DNA from: Bacillota bacterium
Lineage (GTDB): Bacteria > Bacillota > Clostridia > Oscillospirales > Acutalibacteraceae
Assembly: GCA_023390175.1 (NCBI GenBank)
Contig: JAEWDK010000017.1
Span: 1-26,389 of the forward strand
Direction: 5' to 3'
Length of the DNA stretch: 26,389 bases
A model generated the notes under the pieces. It saw only the letters and a list, made by a program, of their open reading frames with translations, was not told where the DNA came from and ran no database searches. This document shows, piece after piece, positions 7,801 through 14,773 of this stretch. The position numbers and the translations under genes were made by a program. Positions within the stretch are counted from its first letter, which is position 1, and the number at the start of each line of letters is the position of its first letter.

Positions 7801-8612
7801 ACGCCAAACACCTCCCTTGCGATTTTTTCAATTTCCTTGCGATAACCCCGGCTGTCCTTGAGGCCGAGGTCGGCGAACAGATTCCCGGCCAGCACCTGAG
7901 AGGCAACCTCCGGCGAGTGTGGAATAGAAAACACAGCGCTGCCCAGCACCTGCTCCATGTGTTCGCTGGCCTCGCTGGATTTCACGTTGCTGACCACCTT
8001 GTACATCTTGTCAAAGTCAAAGCCACCCATCTTCAGATATTCTTGCTGGCTGGACAGGTAGCTCACCGATTTGAGGTCGCAGTTCATGAGCCGAAGCACC
8101 GCATCGGCCTCCAAGATGGACATGGCGGACAGCTCATCAAAATAGATATAGCTGCTGCAGTCGATGACCACATAGCTGGCCATATCACGCAGCGCCTCCA
8201 GCAGCTTCCGGATTAGCTCGGTGGGTGCGGTGGGATAGCAGCGCTCGCTTTCCCCTTTTTGCAAGCCGATCACCGCCAGATGCTTCATGCGCTTGTGGGT
8301 ATTGCAGCCTTGTTTCACCAGCGTTTGGGTGATGGCATTGGCCACCAGAATGCTGCCGAGGGAATGGTCGCCCTCCAGCTCACCGGGAGGGCAGATACAG
8401 GGGATCATGGGGGTGGTCGAGTCGCCAAGGAGCAGCACCACATCCTTTTTCTTGTCTGCCAGATATTTAGCCAGCTTGACGGCGGTGGTAGTTTTGCCGC
8501 AGCCGGGGCTGCCCCAAACCGCCAGCACCTGTGCGCCGATTTCCTGCTGCACATCCTGTTCCGGTTCGTCTTTACGGCTAAATAAGCCGCCCTTTTTGAA
8601 GTTCAGCATCAT
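7797..8612 (-). CDS. CpaE/TadZ-like P-loop ATPase
   Basis: 271 residues; ATG at 8612 overlaps the cpaB stop (ATGA). After a charged head it has the P-loop GSPGCGKTT at residues 34-42, a switch-like DST segment (VVLLLGDSTTPMIPCICPP), and YVVIDCSSYIYFD as the Walker B strand. This is a ParA/MinD-like fold. The P-loop has Cys-Gly where classical ParA proteins have the signature Lys, so it is an atypical member, like many TadZ proteins. TadZ/CpaE localises the Tad machine. Its place between cpaB and cpaF matches the usual Tad gene order. Confidence 0.82.
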   Translation of the reverse strand: MMLNFKKGGLFSRKDEPEQDVQQEIGAQVLAVWGSPGCGKTTTAVKLAKYLADKKKDVVLLLGDSTTPMIPCICPPGELEGDHSLGSILVANAITQTLVKQGCNTHKRMKHLAVIGLQKGESERCYPTAPTELIRKLLEALRDMASYVVIDCSSYIYFDELSAMSILEADAVLRLMNCDLKSVSYLSSQQEYLKMGGFDFDKMYKVVSNVKSSEASEHMEQVLGSAVFSIPHSPEVASQVLAGNLFADLGLKDSRGYRKEIEKIAREVFGV

Positions 8613-9433
8613 GCCGCCTCGCTTTCCGCAGGCGGTTCGGAAGGCGCTGCCGGTTGGCTGTTTTCCTCGCTTTCCGAAGAATTGTCCACTTCATCGACTG
8701 GCTCATCCGGGTACAGCTCAGAAAGCACCGCATCCTGCGCTTCAGTAAATTTCGCTGCATTTTCCTTGCTGCCACGGTAGACGAGAGACACATGGAGCGC
8801 ACCGTCTGCCTCCAGCATAGCGAGAATTTTGCTTTGCTCCGGTGTCACCAGCAGCGTGACGGTGGAGGGCAGCTCCTTTTCCTCCGCATCCTTTTGCTCC
8901 CCAGTATTGGCATCGTAGCCGCTGCCTGCGGTGACGGCGATGACCTCTACATACTGCAGTTCTGGTGGAATCACCGTCACGCCCTGTTTTTTGTAATCCG
9001 GGGCGATGATGGACACAATATCGCCGGAGATCAGCTTGCCGGAGAGACCGGTGGCAAAGGTTTTGACCGATACGGAGATGGCCTGCTTTTCTCCGGTCAG
9101 ATGATAGAGATAGGCATTTTCTGCGGCGGGGGCATCGGCGATTTTGGAGCCGATGATGTAATCACCCGGTGCCAGATCTGCGGAGGCAAATTTACCGATC
9201 ACCATATCCGTATGCCTGACCACATCCTCCGGCAGATTATAGCCGCCCACCTCCACGGTCTGCACCATGTCCTTGGTGATGACCTCCCCGATTTTAATGT
9301 TCTTTGTTACCCGCACGATTTCAGCCTTTTGGCTGATGCCTTGGTTAAACAGCGGCGTGACCGCAAAGCAAATCAGAAGCGACAGCACAATGCAGATTAC
9401 ACCGATGACCGTTCTGTTTTTAAGAAAGCTCAT
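8609..9433 (-). CDS. cpaB: CpaB/RcpC-type pilus assembly protein with SAF domain
   Basis: 274 residues starting at ATG 9433 (GGAGG upstream). One N-terminal membrane helix (VIGVICIVLSLLICFAVTPL), then a SAF domain (residues about 39-100: IVRVTKNIKIGEVITKDMVQ), then the RcpC-like beta domain with ISVSVKTFATGLSGKLISGD and STVTLLVTPEQSKILAMLEA. The C-terminal 45 residues are an acidic Ser/Pro/Glu tail, probably disordered. In diderms CpaB works with the secretin; here no secretin gene is seen, so it is likely a wall-facing periplasm-like component. A terminator-like hairpin sits 34 bases before its start. Confidence 0.88.
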   Translation of the reverse strand: MSFLKNRTVIGVICIVLSLLICFAVTPLFNQGISQKAEIVRVTKNIKIGEVITKDMVQTVEVGGYNLPEDVVRHTDMVIGKFASADLAPGDYIIGSKIADAPAAENAYLYHLTGEKQAISVSVKTFATGLSGKLISGDIVSIIAPDYKKQGVTVIPPELQYVEVIAVTAGSGYDANTGEQKDAEEKELPSTVTLLVTPEQSKILAMLEADGALHVSLVYRGSKENAAKFTEAQDAVLSELYPDEPVDEVDNSSESEENSQPAAPSEPPAESEAA

Positions 9434-9467
9434 AGCTTAAGTCCTCCTTGATTCATAAAAATTGAAA

Positions 9468-9488
9468 CGGTCAGCTTAAAGCTGACCG
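9468..9488 (-). terminator. Terminator-like hairpin ahead of cpaB
   Basis: CGGTCAGCTT (9468-9477) and its exact complement (9479-9488) form a stem with a tight loop; the realistic fold is a 7-bp GGTCAGC stem with a 5-base loop. On the minus strand it is followed by TTTCAATTTTTA. It lies after the 41-residue gene and 34 bases before the cpaB start. Confidence 0.65.
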
Positions 9489-9497
9489 CCCTAATGA

Positions 9498-9623
9498 TTA
9501 CTGCACAGCATAATTTCTGATTTTATGCCTGCGGATAAGCTGCAGTATGCTGATCGCCACAGCTGTAAGCGGCAGCACAATGCATAACAGTTTCAAAATA
9601 CTTCCCTTGCTTGATTTACTCAT
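9498..9623 (-). CDS. 41-residue single-pass membrane peptide
   Basis: ATG at 9623 overlaps the prepilin peptidase stop (ATGA) and has AAAGGAC upstream. The peptide has a Ser/Lys head (MSKSSKGSILK), one hydrophobic helix (LLCIVLPLTAVAISILQLI) and a basic tail RRHKIRNYAVQ. I do not recognise a family. It lacks the Gly-Glu-Gly prepilin pattern, so it is less likely to be a pilin than a small membrane partner of the peptidase or CpaB. The overlap, ribosome site and position inside the pilus operon support a real gene. Confidence 0.6.
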   Translation of the reverse strand: MSKSSKGSILKLLCIVLPLTAVAISILQLIRRHKIRNYAVQ

Positions 9624-10060
9624 ATAATTAGTCCTTTCATGGTCATAAAATAGGCAAACAGACAGCCTGCCGATAAAAAAGGCGCAAGGGGGAAGGTTTT
9701 CACATCCTCCCATCCTTGCACCCTGCAAATAATCCGGTATATCCCTGCATAGCACAGCAGCAGGCTGAGTCCTGCCGTTGCCGCAAGCAGCCCTTTGGGT
9801 AAGCCCAGCACCAGACCGCAGGCTGCCATCAGCTTGATATCGCCGCCACCCATGCCGCCCCATAGCACAGCTGCCAGCAGAAACGGGAGGGCAATGAACA
9901 CACCCCAGAGCTGTGCCGGTGAAAAACACAGTAAAGCGCTGGCGGCGATGGCAAAGTTCAGCGTGTCGGGGATGATACGCCTCCTAAGATCAAACACCGA
10001 TACGGCGAAGAGAAGGACAACAAAAAAGACCGCCTGTACAGCGGCCAGATTACCCGGCAT
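9620..10060 (-). CDS. cpaA: A24 family prepilin peptidase (TadV/CpaA type)
   Basis: 146 residues with about five or six membrane helices and both catalytic aspartates: Asp24 in FDLRRRIIPD and Asp74 in the GMGGGDIKL motif. It is the short TadV/CpaA form without the N-terminal methylase domain of PilD. It would cleave the basic leader of prepilins at the membrane. Its start overlaps the upstream 76-residue gene by 11 bases and has no strong ribosome site, so it is probably translated by coupling. Likely substrates are the products of 10050-10280, 4239-4634 and 3697-4242. Confidence 0.92.
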   Translation of the reverse strand: MPGNLAAVQAVFFVVLLFAVSVFDLRRRIIPDTLNFAIAASALLCFSPAQLWGVFIALPFLLAAVLWGGMGGGDIKLMAACGLVLGLPKGLLAATAGLSLLLCYAGIYRIICRVQGWEDVKTFPLAPFLSAGCLFAYFMTMKGLII

Positions 10061-10280
10061 AGTTGAACATATCTTTGATGCGCTGAGTCAGGGTGGGCAG
10101 CACGGTTTTATCGAAGAGCAGATACAGCCCCGCCAGCACCAAAGCGCCGATAACCACGGCCATCAAAATCTTGATCGCCGTGTCCACGAAGCCCTCACCG
10201 CAGGGGTTGGCCAGCGCCATTCTTGCCTTAATCGCCAGCATATTTGCCTTATGGATTACCTTGTTCATCATCTTTTTCAT
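10050..10280 (-). CDS. Small pilin-like protein (DUF6133-like), possible major pilin
   Basis: 76 residues from ATG at 10280 with GGAGG 10 bases upstream. A long basic head (MKKMMNKVIHKANMLAIKAR, then MALANPCGEGFVD) precedes one membrane helix (TAIKILMAVVIGALVLAGLY) and a short tail LTQRIKDMFNYAG. Size, single helix and position directly before the prepilin peptidase match Flp-type pilins; the family label DUF6133 is from memory. The GEGFVD motif echoes GEGYID in the DUF4320 protein and is probably the peptidase site. It is the best candidate for the main pilus subunit here, which is inference. Confidence 0.7.
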   Translation of the reverse strand: MKKMMNKVIHKANMLAIKARMALANPCGEGFVDTAIKILMAVVIGALVLAGLYLLFDKTVLPTLTQRIKDMFNYAG

Positions 10281-10317
10281 GGTGTTTTTACCTCCAAATT
10301 CTATATGGAATTTTTAT

Positions 10318-10659
10318 TTACATACCACCCATCTGCATGGGCGCAGGGGCTTGCTCCGGTGCGTTTTCCTGCGGCTGCACCGGAGCCTCATTCATGGCTA
10401 CGGCCTGCTGGTAGCTGTCCAACACAGCCTTGTGGAGCTGCTCCCGGAACTCCTTGGTGACGGGGAAGCAGATTTCCTTGTAGCCGTTCTCGGTCTTGCG
10501 GCTGGGCATGGAGACGAACAGTCCGTCACGACCGCCCTCCACTACCTTGATGCCCCGGATGCCAAGGCAGCCGTCCACCGTTGCCGAAGCATAGGCACGG
10601 ATGCCGCCGCTGGCACCGGGCGGGTACATGGAATTGATTTTTACATCTACATCGGGCAT
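10318..10659 (-). CDS. spoVG: SpoVG family regulator
   Basis: 113 residues from ATG at 10659 (AAGGAG upstream); the reading 10 codons longer has no ribosome site. The SpoVG core is clear: DVKINSMYP near the start, RAYASATVDGCLGIRGIKVV, then LFVSMPSRKTENGYKEICFP and VTKEFREQLHKAVLDSYQ. SpoVG proteins bind nucleic acid and regulate varied genes in firmicutes. ICE-borne copies are common; here it heads the Tad genes and could control them. The Pro/Gln/Ala-rich tail ends MQMGGM, similar to tails of unrelated neighbours. A terminator-like hairpin lies 37 bases before the start. Confidence 0.9.
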   Translation of the reverse strand: MPDVDVKINSMYPPGASGGIRAYASATVDGCLGIRGIKVVEGGRDGLFVSMPSRKTENGYKEICFPVTKEFREQLHKAVLDSYQQAVAMNEAPVQPQENAPEQAPAPMQMGGM

Positions 10660-10696
10660 GATTTCTTTTCTCCTTTCGCATTTTGGCAATAAAAAA

Positions 10697-10712
10697 CAGC
10701 CCCTCAGAGCTG
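10697..10712 (-). terminator. Small hairpin with T-run ahead of spoVG
   Basis: Six-base arms 10697-10702 and 10707-10712 (one G-T pair) with a 4-base loop, then six T on the minus strand (10696-10691). The hairpin includes the stop codon of the YodL-domain gene and lies 37 bases before the spoVG start. Confidence 0.5.
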
Positions 10713-11252
10713 CATGGTCTGTGCCTGCGCCGGTGGCGCAAAGTTGATTTCCTCAAATCCGAAGCGGTCGCAGTAGTGGAAGCTACTGCCGTTCTCATCG
10801 TACAGCTCCAGCACATCGGACATGGACAGGGAATGCCCCGCATATCCGGGAGGGTGGGCTATGTTGAATTTGGTATACAGCGCCTCCAGATCGTTGGTTT
10901 CCACCTCGCCGTCATAGACGGTTTGGTAATCGGACATCTGCGGTTCTCCAAAGGTCTTGCAGAAATCCCCAAGGCTGATGAACCGCATCCGGATATCCGA
11001 TTCGGGCTTCAGCTGCCACACCCGGCAGCTTTTCAGCAGGGTGATTTCTTGGGTATCTTTCTGCCCATTGACAAGCCGGTCGTATACGCCGTCTGTCCAC
11101 TTTACCTCGCCGATGTCTTTTTGGCGGCTGAGAAAGTCGTTCAGTTTCTCCGACTCAAACAGGGGATCAACCACCGCCTTGCCGCCGATGACATAACCGG
11201 CAGGGTTGCCGTAGTACAGAATAATCTCTTTTTCCATTCGGATATTTCGCAT
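10704..11252 (-). CDS. YodL-domain protein
   Basis: 182 residues; start at 11252 has GGAGG at 7 bases. The C-terminal part HPPGYAGHSLSMSDVLELYD, followed by HYCDRFGFEEINF, is the YodL-like domain that I recognise from many Clostridia ICEs. The N-terminal half carries YYGNPAGYVIGGKAVVDPLF. No enzyme motif is visible and the function of the family is unknown to me. It sits in a tight accessory block between an unknown gene and spoVG. It ends QTMQL, a weak version of the Met-rich tails in its neighbours. Confidence 0.75.
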   Translation of the reverse strand: MRNIRMEKEIILYYGNPAGYVIGGKAVVDPLFESEKLNDFLSRQKDIGEVKWTDGVYDRLVNGQKDTQEITLLKSCRVWQLKPESDIRMRFISLGDFCKTFGEPQMSDYQTVYDGEVETNDLEALYTKFNIAHPPGYAGHSLSMSDVLELYDENGSSFHYCDRFGFEEINFAPPAQAQTMQL

Positions 11253-11264
11253 GGGCGTGCCTCC

Positions 11265-11837
11265 TTATGTCATGGTCATGCCTCCATTCTCCGGAGTCTG
11301 CCGGAAGGCCTCTATCGCTTCCTCGCCCGGATACAACAGCTGCTCCTCCTGCAGCTCCAGCACACAAAAGTCATTCCGGTCGCAGATCATAATGCGATGT
11401 TGGTAGGGCTTTTGCATTTCGATATAGTCCATCACCTCCTGCTCGCTGCAGAGCCATACACCGGCAGCATAGCGGCCATCGGGCAGAAAGCTGTAGCCGC
11501 TGTACTTTGGCTCGTTCTGTCCAAGAGGCAGCGCACCAGCCGGTCTGATTTGGGACAGGTGCAGCTTGGCGCTCTCCGGCAGCAGCTCCGGCTTTAGTAC
11601 ACCAATGACGTCGCTGCGAAAGAAGCGGTATTTTTCACCGTCCGACAGGGAGGTCAGAAACACCGAGCGCCCGATAGGGTTGGGGGTTGCGCCGTTACCT
11701 CCGGAGCAGAAGAACAGCTGATTCCGGCAATCATCCGGCAGCGCCTGTCTGCTGAGAACGATGACCTTACCTTGCAGGGAACAGCCATAGCCGGTTTCGA
11801 TGCAGTCGGCGGCGGTGTAGAGCATTTTGGGTTCCAT
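11265..11837 (-). CDS. Hypothetical ICE protein
   Basis: 190 residues; ATG at 11837 follows a GGAGG site, 4 bases after the stop of the AbrB-like gene. No membrane segment or signal peptide. Recognisable local patterns are CSLQGKVIVLSRQALPDDCR near the N-terminus, RSVFLTSLSDGEKYRFFRSD, and RIMICDRNDFCVLELQEEQL. It has several cysteines but no obvious metal-binding spacing. It has no family known to me. The C-terminus reads ENGGMTMT, one of the Met/Gly-rich tails in this block. It is probably co-transcribed and co-translated with its neighbours. Confidence 0.6.
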   Translation of the reverse strand: MEPKMLYTAADCIETGYGCSLQGKVIVLSRQALPDDCRNQLFFCSGGNGATPNPIGRSVFLTSLSDGEKYRFFRSDVIGVLKPELLPESAKLHLSQIRPAGALPLGQNEPKYSGYSFLPDGRYAAGVWLCSEQEVMDYIEMQKPYQHRIMICDRNDFCVLELQEEQLLYPGEEAIEAFRQTPENGGMTMT

Positions 11838-11841
11838 AGGG

Positions 11842-12126
11842 CTATCCCTCCTTTTTCTGCTGCATGAGTGCGGTCAGGTCGGAAATGAGGGAGAGTCTTA
11901 TATCGTCCGGCATGGTCTTGAACGCTGCACGAACATAGGCTTCCACCGCTTCCGGGGATTGATCGCCGACCTCAATGATATTGATCTTCTGCACACTGAC
12001 TGTGCCGTTTGACAGGCCAAGGCGCACAATGTCGCCATAATCCATGCCGCTGGCAGTACGCAGCTCCTTGGGAATCAGCACCCGGCCTTTGCCGTCCACC
12101 AGCTTATAGATGGGTTTATGCTTCAT
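11842..12126 (-). CDS. AbrB/SpoVT-type DNA-binding protein
   Basis: 94 residues from ATG at 12126, which has GGAGG 8 bases away and overlaps the upstream stop by 11 bases. The N-terminal swapped-hairpin domain is typical: YKLVDGKGRVLIPKELRTAS, then GMDYGDIVRLGLSNGTVSVQ. The C-terminal half is helical (SPEAVEAYVRAAFKTMPDDI) and may mediate assembly. AbrB/MazE-like proteins are dimeric DNA-binding regulators. It is paired with a second AbrB-like gene directly upstream. No toxin gene is adjacent, so an antitoxin role is less likely than regulation of the element. Confidence 0.82.
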   Translation of the reverse strand: MKHKPIYKLVDGKGRVLIPKELRTASGMDYGDIVRLGLSNGTVSVQKINIIEVGDQSPEAVEAYVRAAFKTMPDDIRLSLISDLTALMQQKKEG

Positions 12127-12547
12127 TCTCCGCACCTCCCTCCAGCACACAGCGGATGGCATTCCTGCTGATGCCGAGGCTGTCGAACAGCTTTAGAAGA
12201 TGGGGTGGTAACTGCACCACCGGATTGGCGCTGCCGATGATGATAGCGCCGTTTTCACAGCGAATATCCAGATCATCGTCCAGTGAAATCCCCGCCGCTT
12301 CTAAAAGTGCATGAGGCACCGACAGCTCGGCGGACTCCGGCGTTTCCACCGGTTCGCTCACATGGTCGATGCCCTCCTTGGTGAGAAAAAACTCACCGTA
12401 GCTGTTGATCTGTTTCACCGGGTGATGGGATAGGTATGCCAGATGCACCGTATCACCAGTGGTGATGCACATGGTTTCCAGCACACCGGGCGGCAGAATG
12501 ATGCTGCCATCCTCGGCAATTCTGCCCTTGATTTCAATGATTTTCAT
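12116..12547 (-). CDS. AbrB-like regulator with two hairpin-type segments
   Basis: 143 residues starting at ATG 12547. The first half reads like an AbrB swapped hairpin (IKGRIAEDGSIILPPGVLET, CITTGDTVHLAYLS); the second half repeats the pattern (SAELSVPHALLEAAGISLDD, DLDIRCENGAIIIG). So one chain seems to carry two AbrB-like half-dimers. The tail LPPHLLKLFDSLGISRNAIR is helical. Together with the overlapping 94-residue AbrB protein it could form a mixed regulator. DNA targets cannot be read from the sequence. Confidence 0.68.
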   Translation of the reverse strand: MKIIEIKGRIAEDGSIILPPGVLETMCITTGDTVHLAYLSHHPVKQINSYGEFFLTKEGIDHVSEPVETPESAELSVPHALLEAAGISLDDDLDIRCENGAIIIGSANPVVQLPPHLLKLFDSLGISRNAIRCVLEGGAENEA

Positions 12548-12561
12548 TGTGTAAACCTCCT

Positions 12562-12951
12562 TTACATCCCCATCTGGGGGGCTTCTATTTGTTCTTCTTC
12601 TGCCGATTTCAGCTCTGCCACAAAGGTGGAAAGTTCATCCTCGGTCAGAGAGATGCTGGCGATCTCCATTTCCCTGAGAAAATATGCGGTCTGCTTGTAC
12701 TCATCAGCCAGCTGTTGTATTCCCTTGGCGTTGTGATAGCCGCCGCTTATGCGGGTATAACCTTTGAAAACACAGTCATAGTTGCCCGTATTCTGATTCG
12801 GCAGTATAGAAAGATACAGCCCTGCGTTGGCATGATCACCGCAGCGCAGATACAGGTCGTCATGAACATTGCCGACCACAAACTCATAAGCACCGCCGCT
12901 TTCTTCCTCGATCATGGATTTTGCCCATCTGATTTTTTCAAGTCCTGTCAT
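12562..12951 (-). CDS. Hypothetical ICE protein
   Basis: 129 residues; ATG at 12951 overlaps the methylase stop as ATGA, so translation is probably coupled. The fold looks mixed alpha/beta: helix LEKIRWAKSMIEEESGGAYE, strands FVVGNVHDDLYLRCGDHANA and GLYLSILPNQNTGNYDCVFK, then a helical C-terminal half. No known domain or active site is recognised. It ends IEAPQMGM, close to the QMGGM end of the SpoVG protein seven genes downstream. Soluble, no signal peptide. Confidence 0.6.
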   Translation of the reverse strand: MTGLEKIRWAKSMIEEESGGAYEFVVGNVHDDLYLRCGDHANAGLYLSILPNQNTGNYDCVFKGYTRISGGYHNAKGIQQLADEYKQTAYFLREMEIASISLTEDELSTFVAELKSAEEEQIEAPQMGM

Positions 12952-13862
12952 TCTTCCTTCTCCAATCCAAAACCGGCATCAAACAGATTCATCTGGAACG
13001 AGGCATTCTCTCGTTCCTTGGGATCATAGTTGGTGATGATGACCTCCGGGTACTCGCAGCCGCCCTCATACCGCTGCGCCAGATTGTTTATGCGGGTGAC
13101 CGGAGTGATGGTGTAGTCCTGATACAGCTCCCGGATAAATTCACAGTCGTTGTAGCTGACCATCCATTTTCCCTTGCAGCCTGCCAGCGTATCCCGGAGC
13201 CGCTGATGGTCGGTTTTCAGGAATTCCACCGCATAGTGACCCTCGGTCATGTAATAGGGCGGATCGCAATAAAAAAAGGCATCGTCCCGGTCATATTGCC
13301 GGATCAATGCCTCGAAGTCTTTGTTTTCCACGACCGTATCCGCAAGCCGCCTTGCTGCCTCCCATATCACGGCGAACACCTTGCGGATATCAAAGGGCTG
13401 GCAGCCGTAGGAGGTGCAGCCGCTGCCGTAGCTGTAGCGGATGAGCTTGAAAAAAGCCGCCGCCCTCCATACATCGCTGGGTTCTGCCTGCTCCAGCAGG
13501 ATTGCCTTGATTTCCTCAAATTCAGGCGGTGGGAGGTTCTGCTGTGCCAGCTCCAGTTCCTCGCTCAGATATTCCGTATCGAATTCTTCTTTCTCAAAGA
13601 ACCGGCGCAGCACAGCAAATTCATGCCGGGAGTTGAGGGGCAGAAAGCCCAGCTGCTTGAGGAAGGCCAGCGTTCTGCTTTTTACGCAGTAGAACAGGTT
13701 GGTCAGGTTGCCGTTGAAATCGTTGTAGACCTCCATGCCCTTAAAGTCTGGCGGTCTGCCAAACAGCACCCAGCCACCGCCACCAAAGACTTCGATGTAT
13801 CTGCCAAAGTCCTTGGGGAAGAGCCGGTAAATAATATTGCGGAGGGCTTTCTTGCCGCCCAC
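12948..13862 (-). CDS. Dam-type (D12 class) DNA adenine methylase with abnormal start
   Basis: 304 residues if begun at GTG 13862. AdoMet-binding motifs are clear: GGKKALRN at the start (end of motif X), YIEVFGGGG at residues 22-30 (motif I) and the catalytic YCDPPYY at 198-204. It makes N6-methyladenine; as an orphan in an ICE it likely protects the element or controls its genes. The frame upstream of GTG still encodes the family's usual SFISWV, but no ATG is in frame there; the ATG at 13890 next to GGAGG is out of frame by one base. So the N-terminus is either truncated (GTG start) or hit by a one-base change. Confidence 0.82.
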   Translation of the reverse strand: MGGKKALRNIIYRLFPKDFGRYIEVFGGGGWVLFGRPPDFKGMEVYNDFNGNLTNLFYCVKSRTLAFLKQLGFLPLNSRHEFAVLRRFFEKEEFDTEYLSEELELAQQNLPPPEFEEIKAILLEQAEPSDVWRAAAFFKLIRYSYGSGCTSYGCQPFDIRKVFAVIWEAARRLADTVVENKDFEALIRQYDRDDAFFYCDPPYYMTEGHYAVEFLKTDHQRLRDTLAGCKGKWMVSYNDCEFIRELYQDYTITPVTRINNLAQRYEGGCEYPEVIITNYDPKERENASFQMNLFDAGFGLEKEE

Positions 13863-13926
13863 CCAGCTGATAAAGCTATTGATATTCCATCACCTCCCTC
13901 TGGGAAGAAAAGAGAGCCGATGGCCA

Positions 13927-14655
13927 CTACATTTTCAGTGACATCGACTCATCCGGATTATGATATTCATATTCTCCTGTTTTCTCGTTGAGGAGATATC
14001 CCATCTCGGCCAGATCCAATTTATGAACCTCTGCCGCCAGTTCCAGTGCCTCCTTGGAGCCGCCGGGAGGGGTATGGCTGAATGTTTCCTCACCGTTTTC
14101 AAATTCCTTGTGTCCGACATTATAACCAAAGTCCTCATCAGCCCATTTCACCTCAAAGCTAAGGTCGGGGTACCGTGCGGCCAGCGCATCGATAATCGGA
14201 TCGGGATAACTCCATGCAGTTTGGAATTCGACGCTGCCACCATTGAAATCTTTGGCGGTGTAGTCATGATAGCCATAGCTATTCCACTTGGTTCCCCAAT
14301 TGGCGATGCTCCAGTCATACCAAGAGGGATACCCATAATCTCGAATGTTGTTGTAGCACTGTTCGCCCAACGAAAGCAGCTCAGTATCGTCTTGTGTGAG
14401 CTTTTCATATTTCGTCAGTAGTTCTTCAACCTGTTTGCTATATACCGCATCGGGCTGGGGAGCCAACACATTCATGGTGGCAAGCATGGTGCTTTCTTCC
14501 ACGAATGCTTTGTATAGCTTCATGGCTCGATGTGATCGGCTGCCCCACTCAATGTTCAAGGCCTCCGGCTTTGGAATCACTTTGTTAAAGTCAAGGCTGC
14601 CGAGACCGATTTGATCGTCCTTAACAGCCTCAAACATGGCGCTGACCCTTTCCGG
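13927..14655 (-). pseudogene. Api92-like protein, C-terminal part, cut off by IS21 insertion
   Basis: This is the 3' portion of a gene whose first 16 codons lie at 17263-17216 beyond the insertion. Joined at the duplicated CCG-GAA codons, the frame is exact and gives 256 residues. The segments GSLDFNKVIPKPEALNIEWG, SIANWGTKWNSYGYHDY and SYPDPIIDALAARYPDLSFE are the hallmark of Api92-like proteins with a ferredoxin-like C-terminal domain, frequent in ICEs and phages with unknown role. The fragment could be expressed from an ATG at 14673 inside the IS end, but that start has no good ribosome site. Nothing else in the fragment is damaged, so the insertion is recent. Confidence 0.88.
14650..14655. 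repeat. IS21 target-site duplication, left copy
   Basis: TTCCGG here is repeated at 17216-17221, directly flanking the element. IS21-family elements make 4-8 bp duplications. The copy restores the reading frame of the interrupted gene. Confidence 0.9.
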
Positions 14656-14662
14656 TGAATAT

Positions 14663-14747
14663 GTCGGCCGCATTTTACACCCGGCGGCGGAAGCGTTTTA
14701 CAGTTGAGGCGGAGAAATTTGACACCTGCGGCGGCAGGATTGGACAG
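14663..14747. repeat. IS21 left-end multiple repeats
   Basis: Four 18-base units of the form GGCGGnnnnnTTTnACAC/G start at 14663, 14686, 14708 and 14730 (spacing 23, 22, 22). They are in inverted orientation to the four units of the right end and are the likely IstA binding sites. Confidence 0.8.
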
Positions 14748-14773
14748 TGCCGCCGCAGGCGCTTCATCGGCGC

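Noticed and set aside
8654..9451. Plus-strand frame of 265 codons opposite cpaB
   Set aside because: Antisense shadow of cpaB, rich in His and Gln as such shadows are; no start signal.
10683..11597. Plus-strand frame of 304 codons
   Set aside because: Runs across two minus-strand genes with good ribosome sites and overlaps a hairpin; no recognisable domain.
11842..12126. Antitoxin of a toxin-antitoxin pair
   Set aside because: MazE-like fold, but neighbouring genes show no MazF/PemK, PIN or RelE features.
13206..13991. Plus-strand frame of 261 codons
   Set aside because: Opposite the adenine methylase, whose motifs prove the minus strand is coding.
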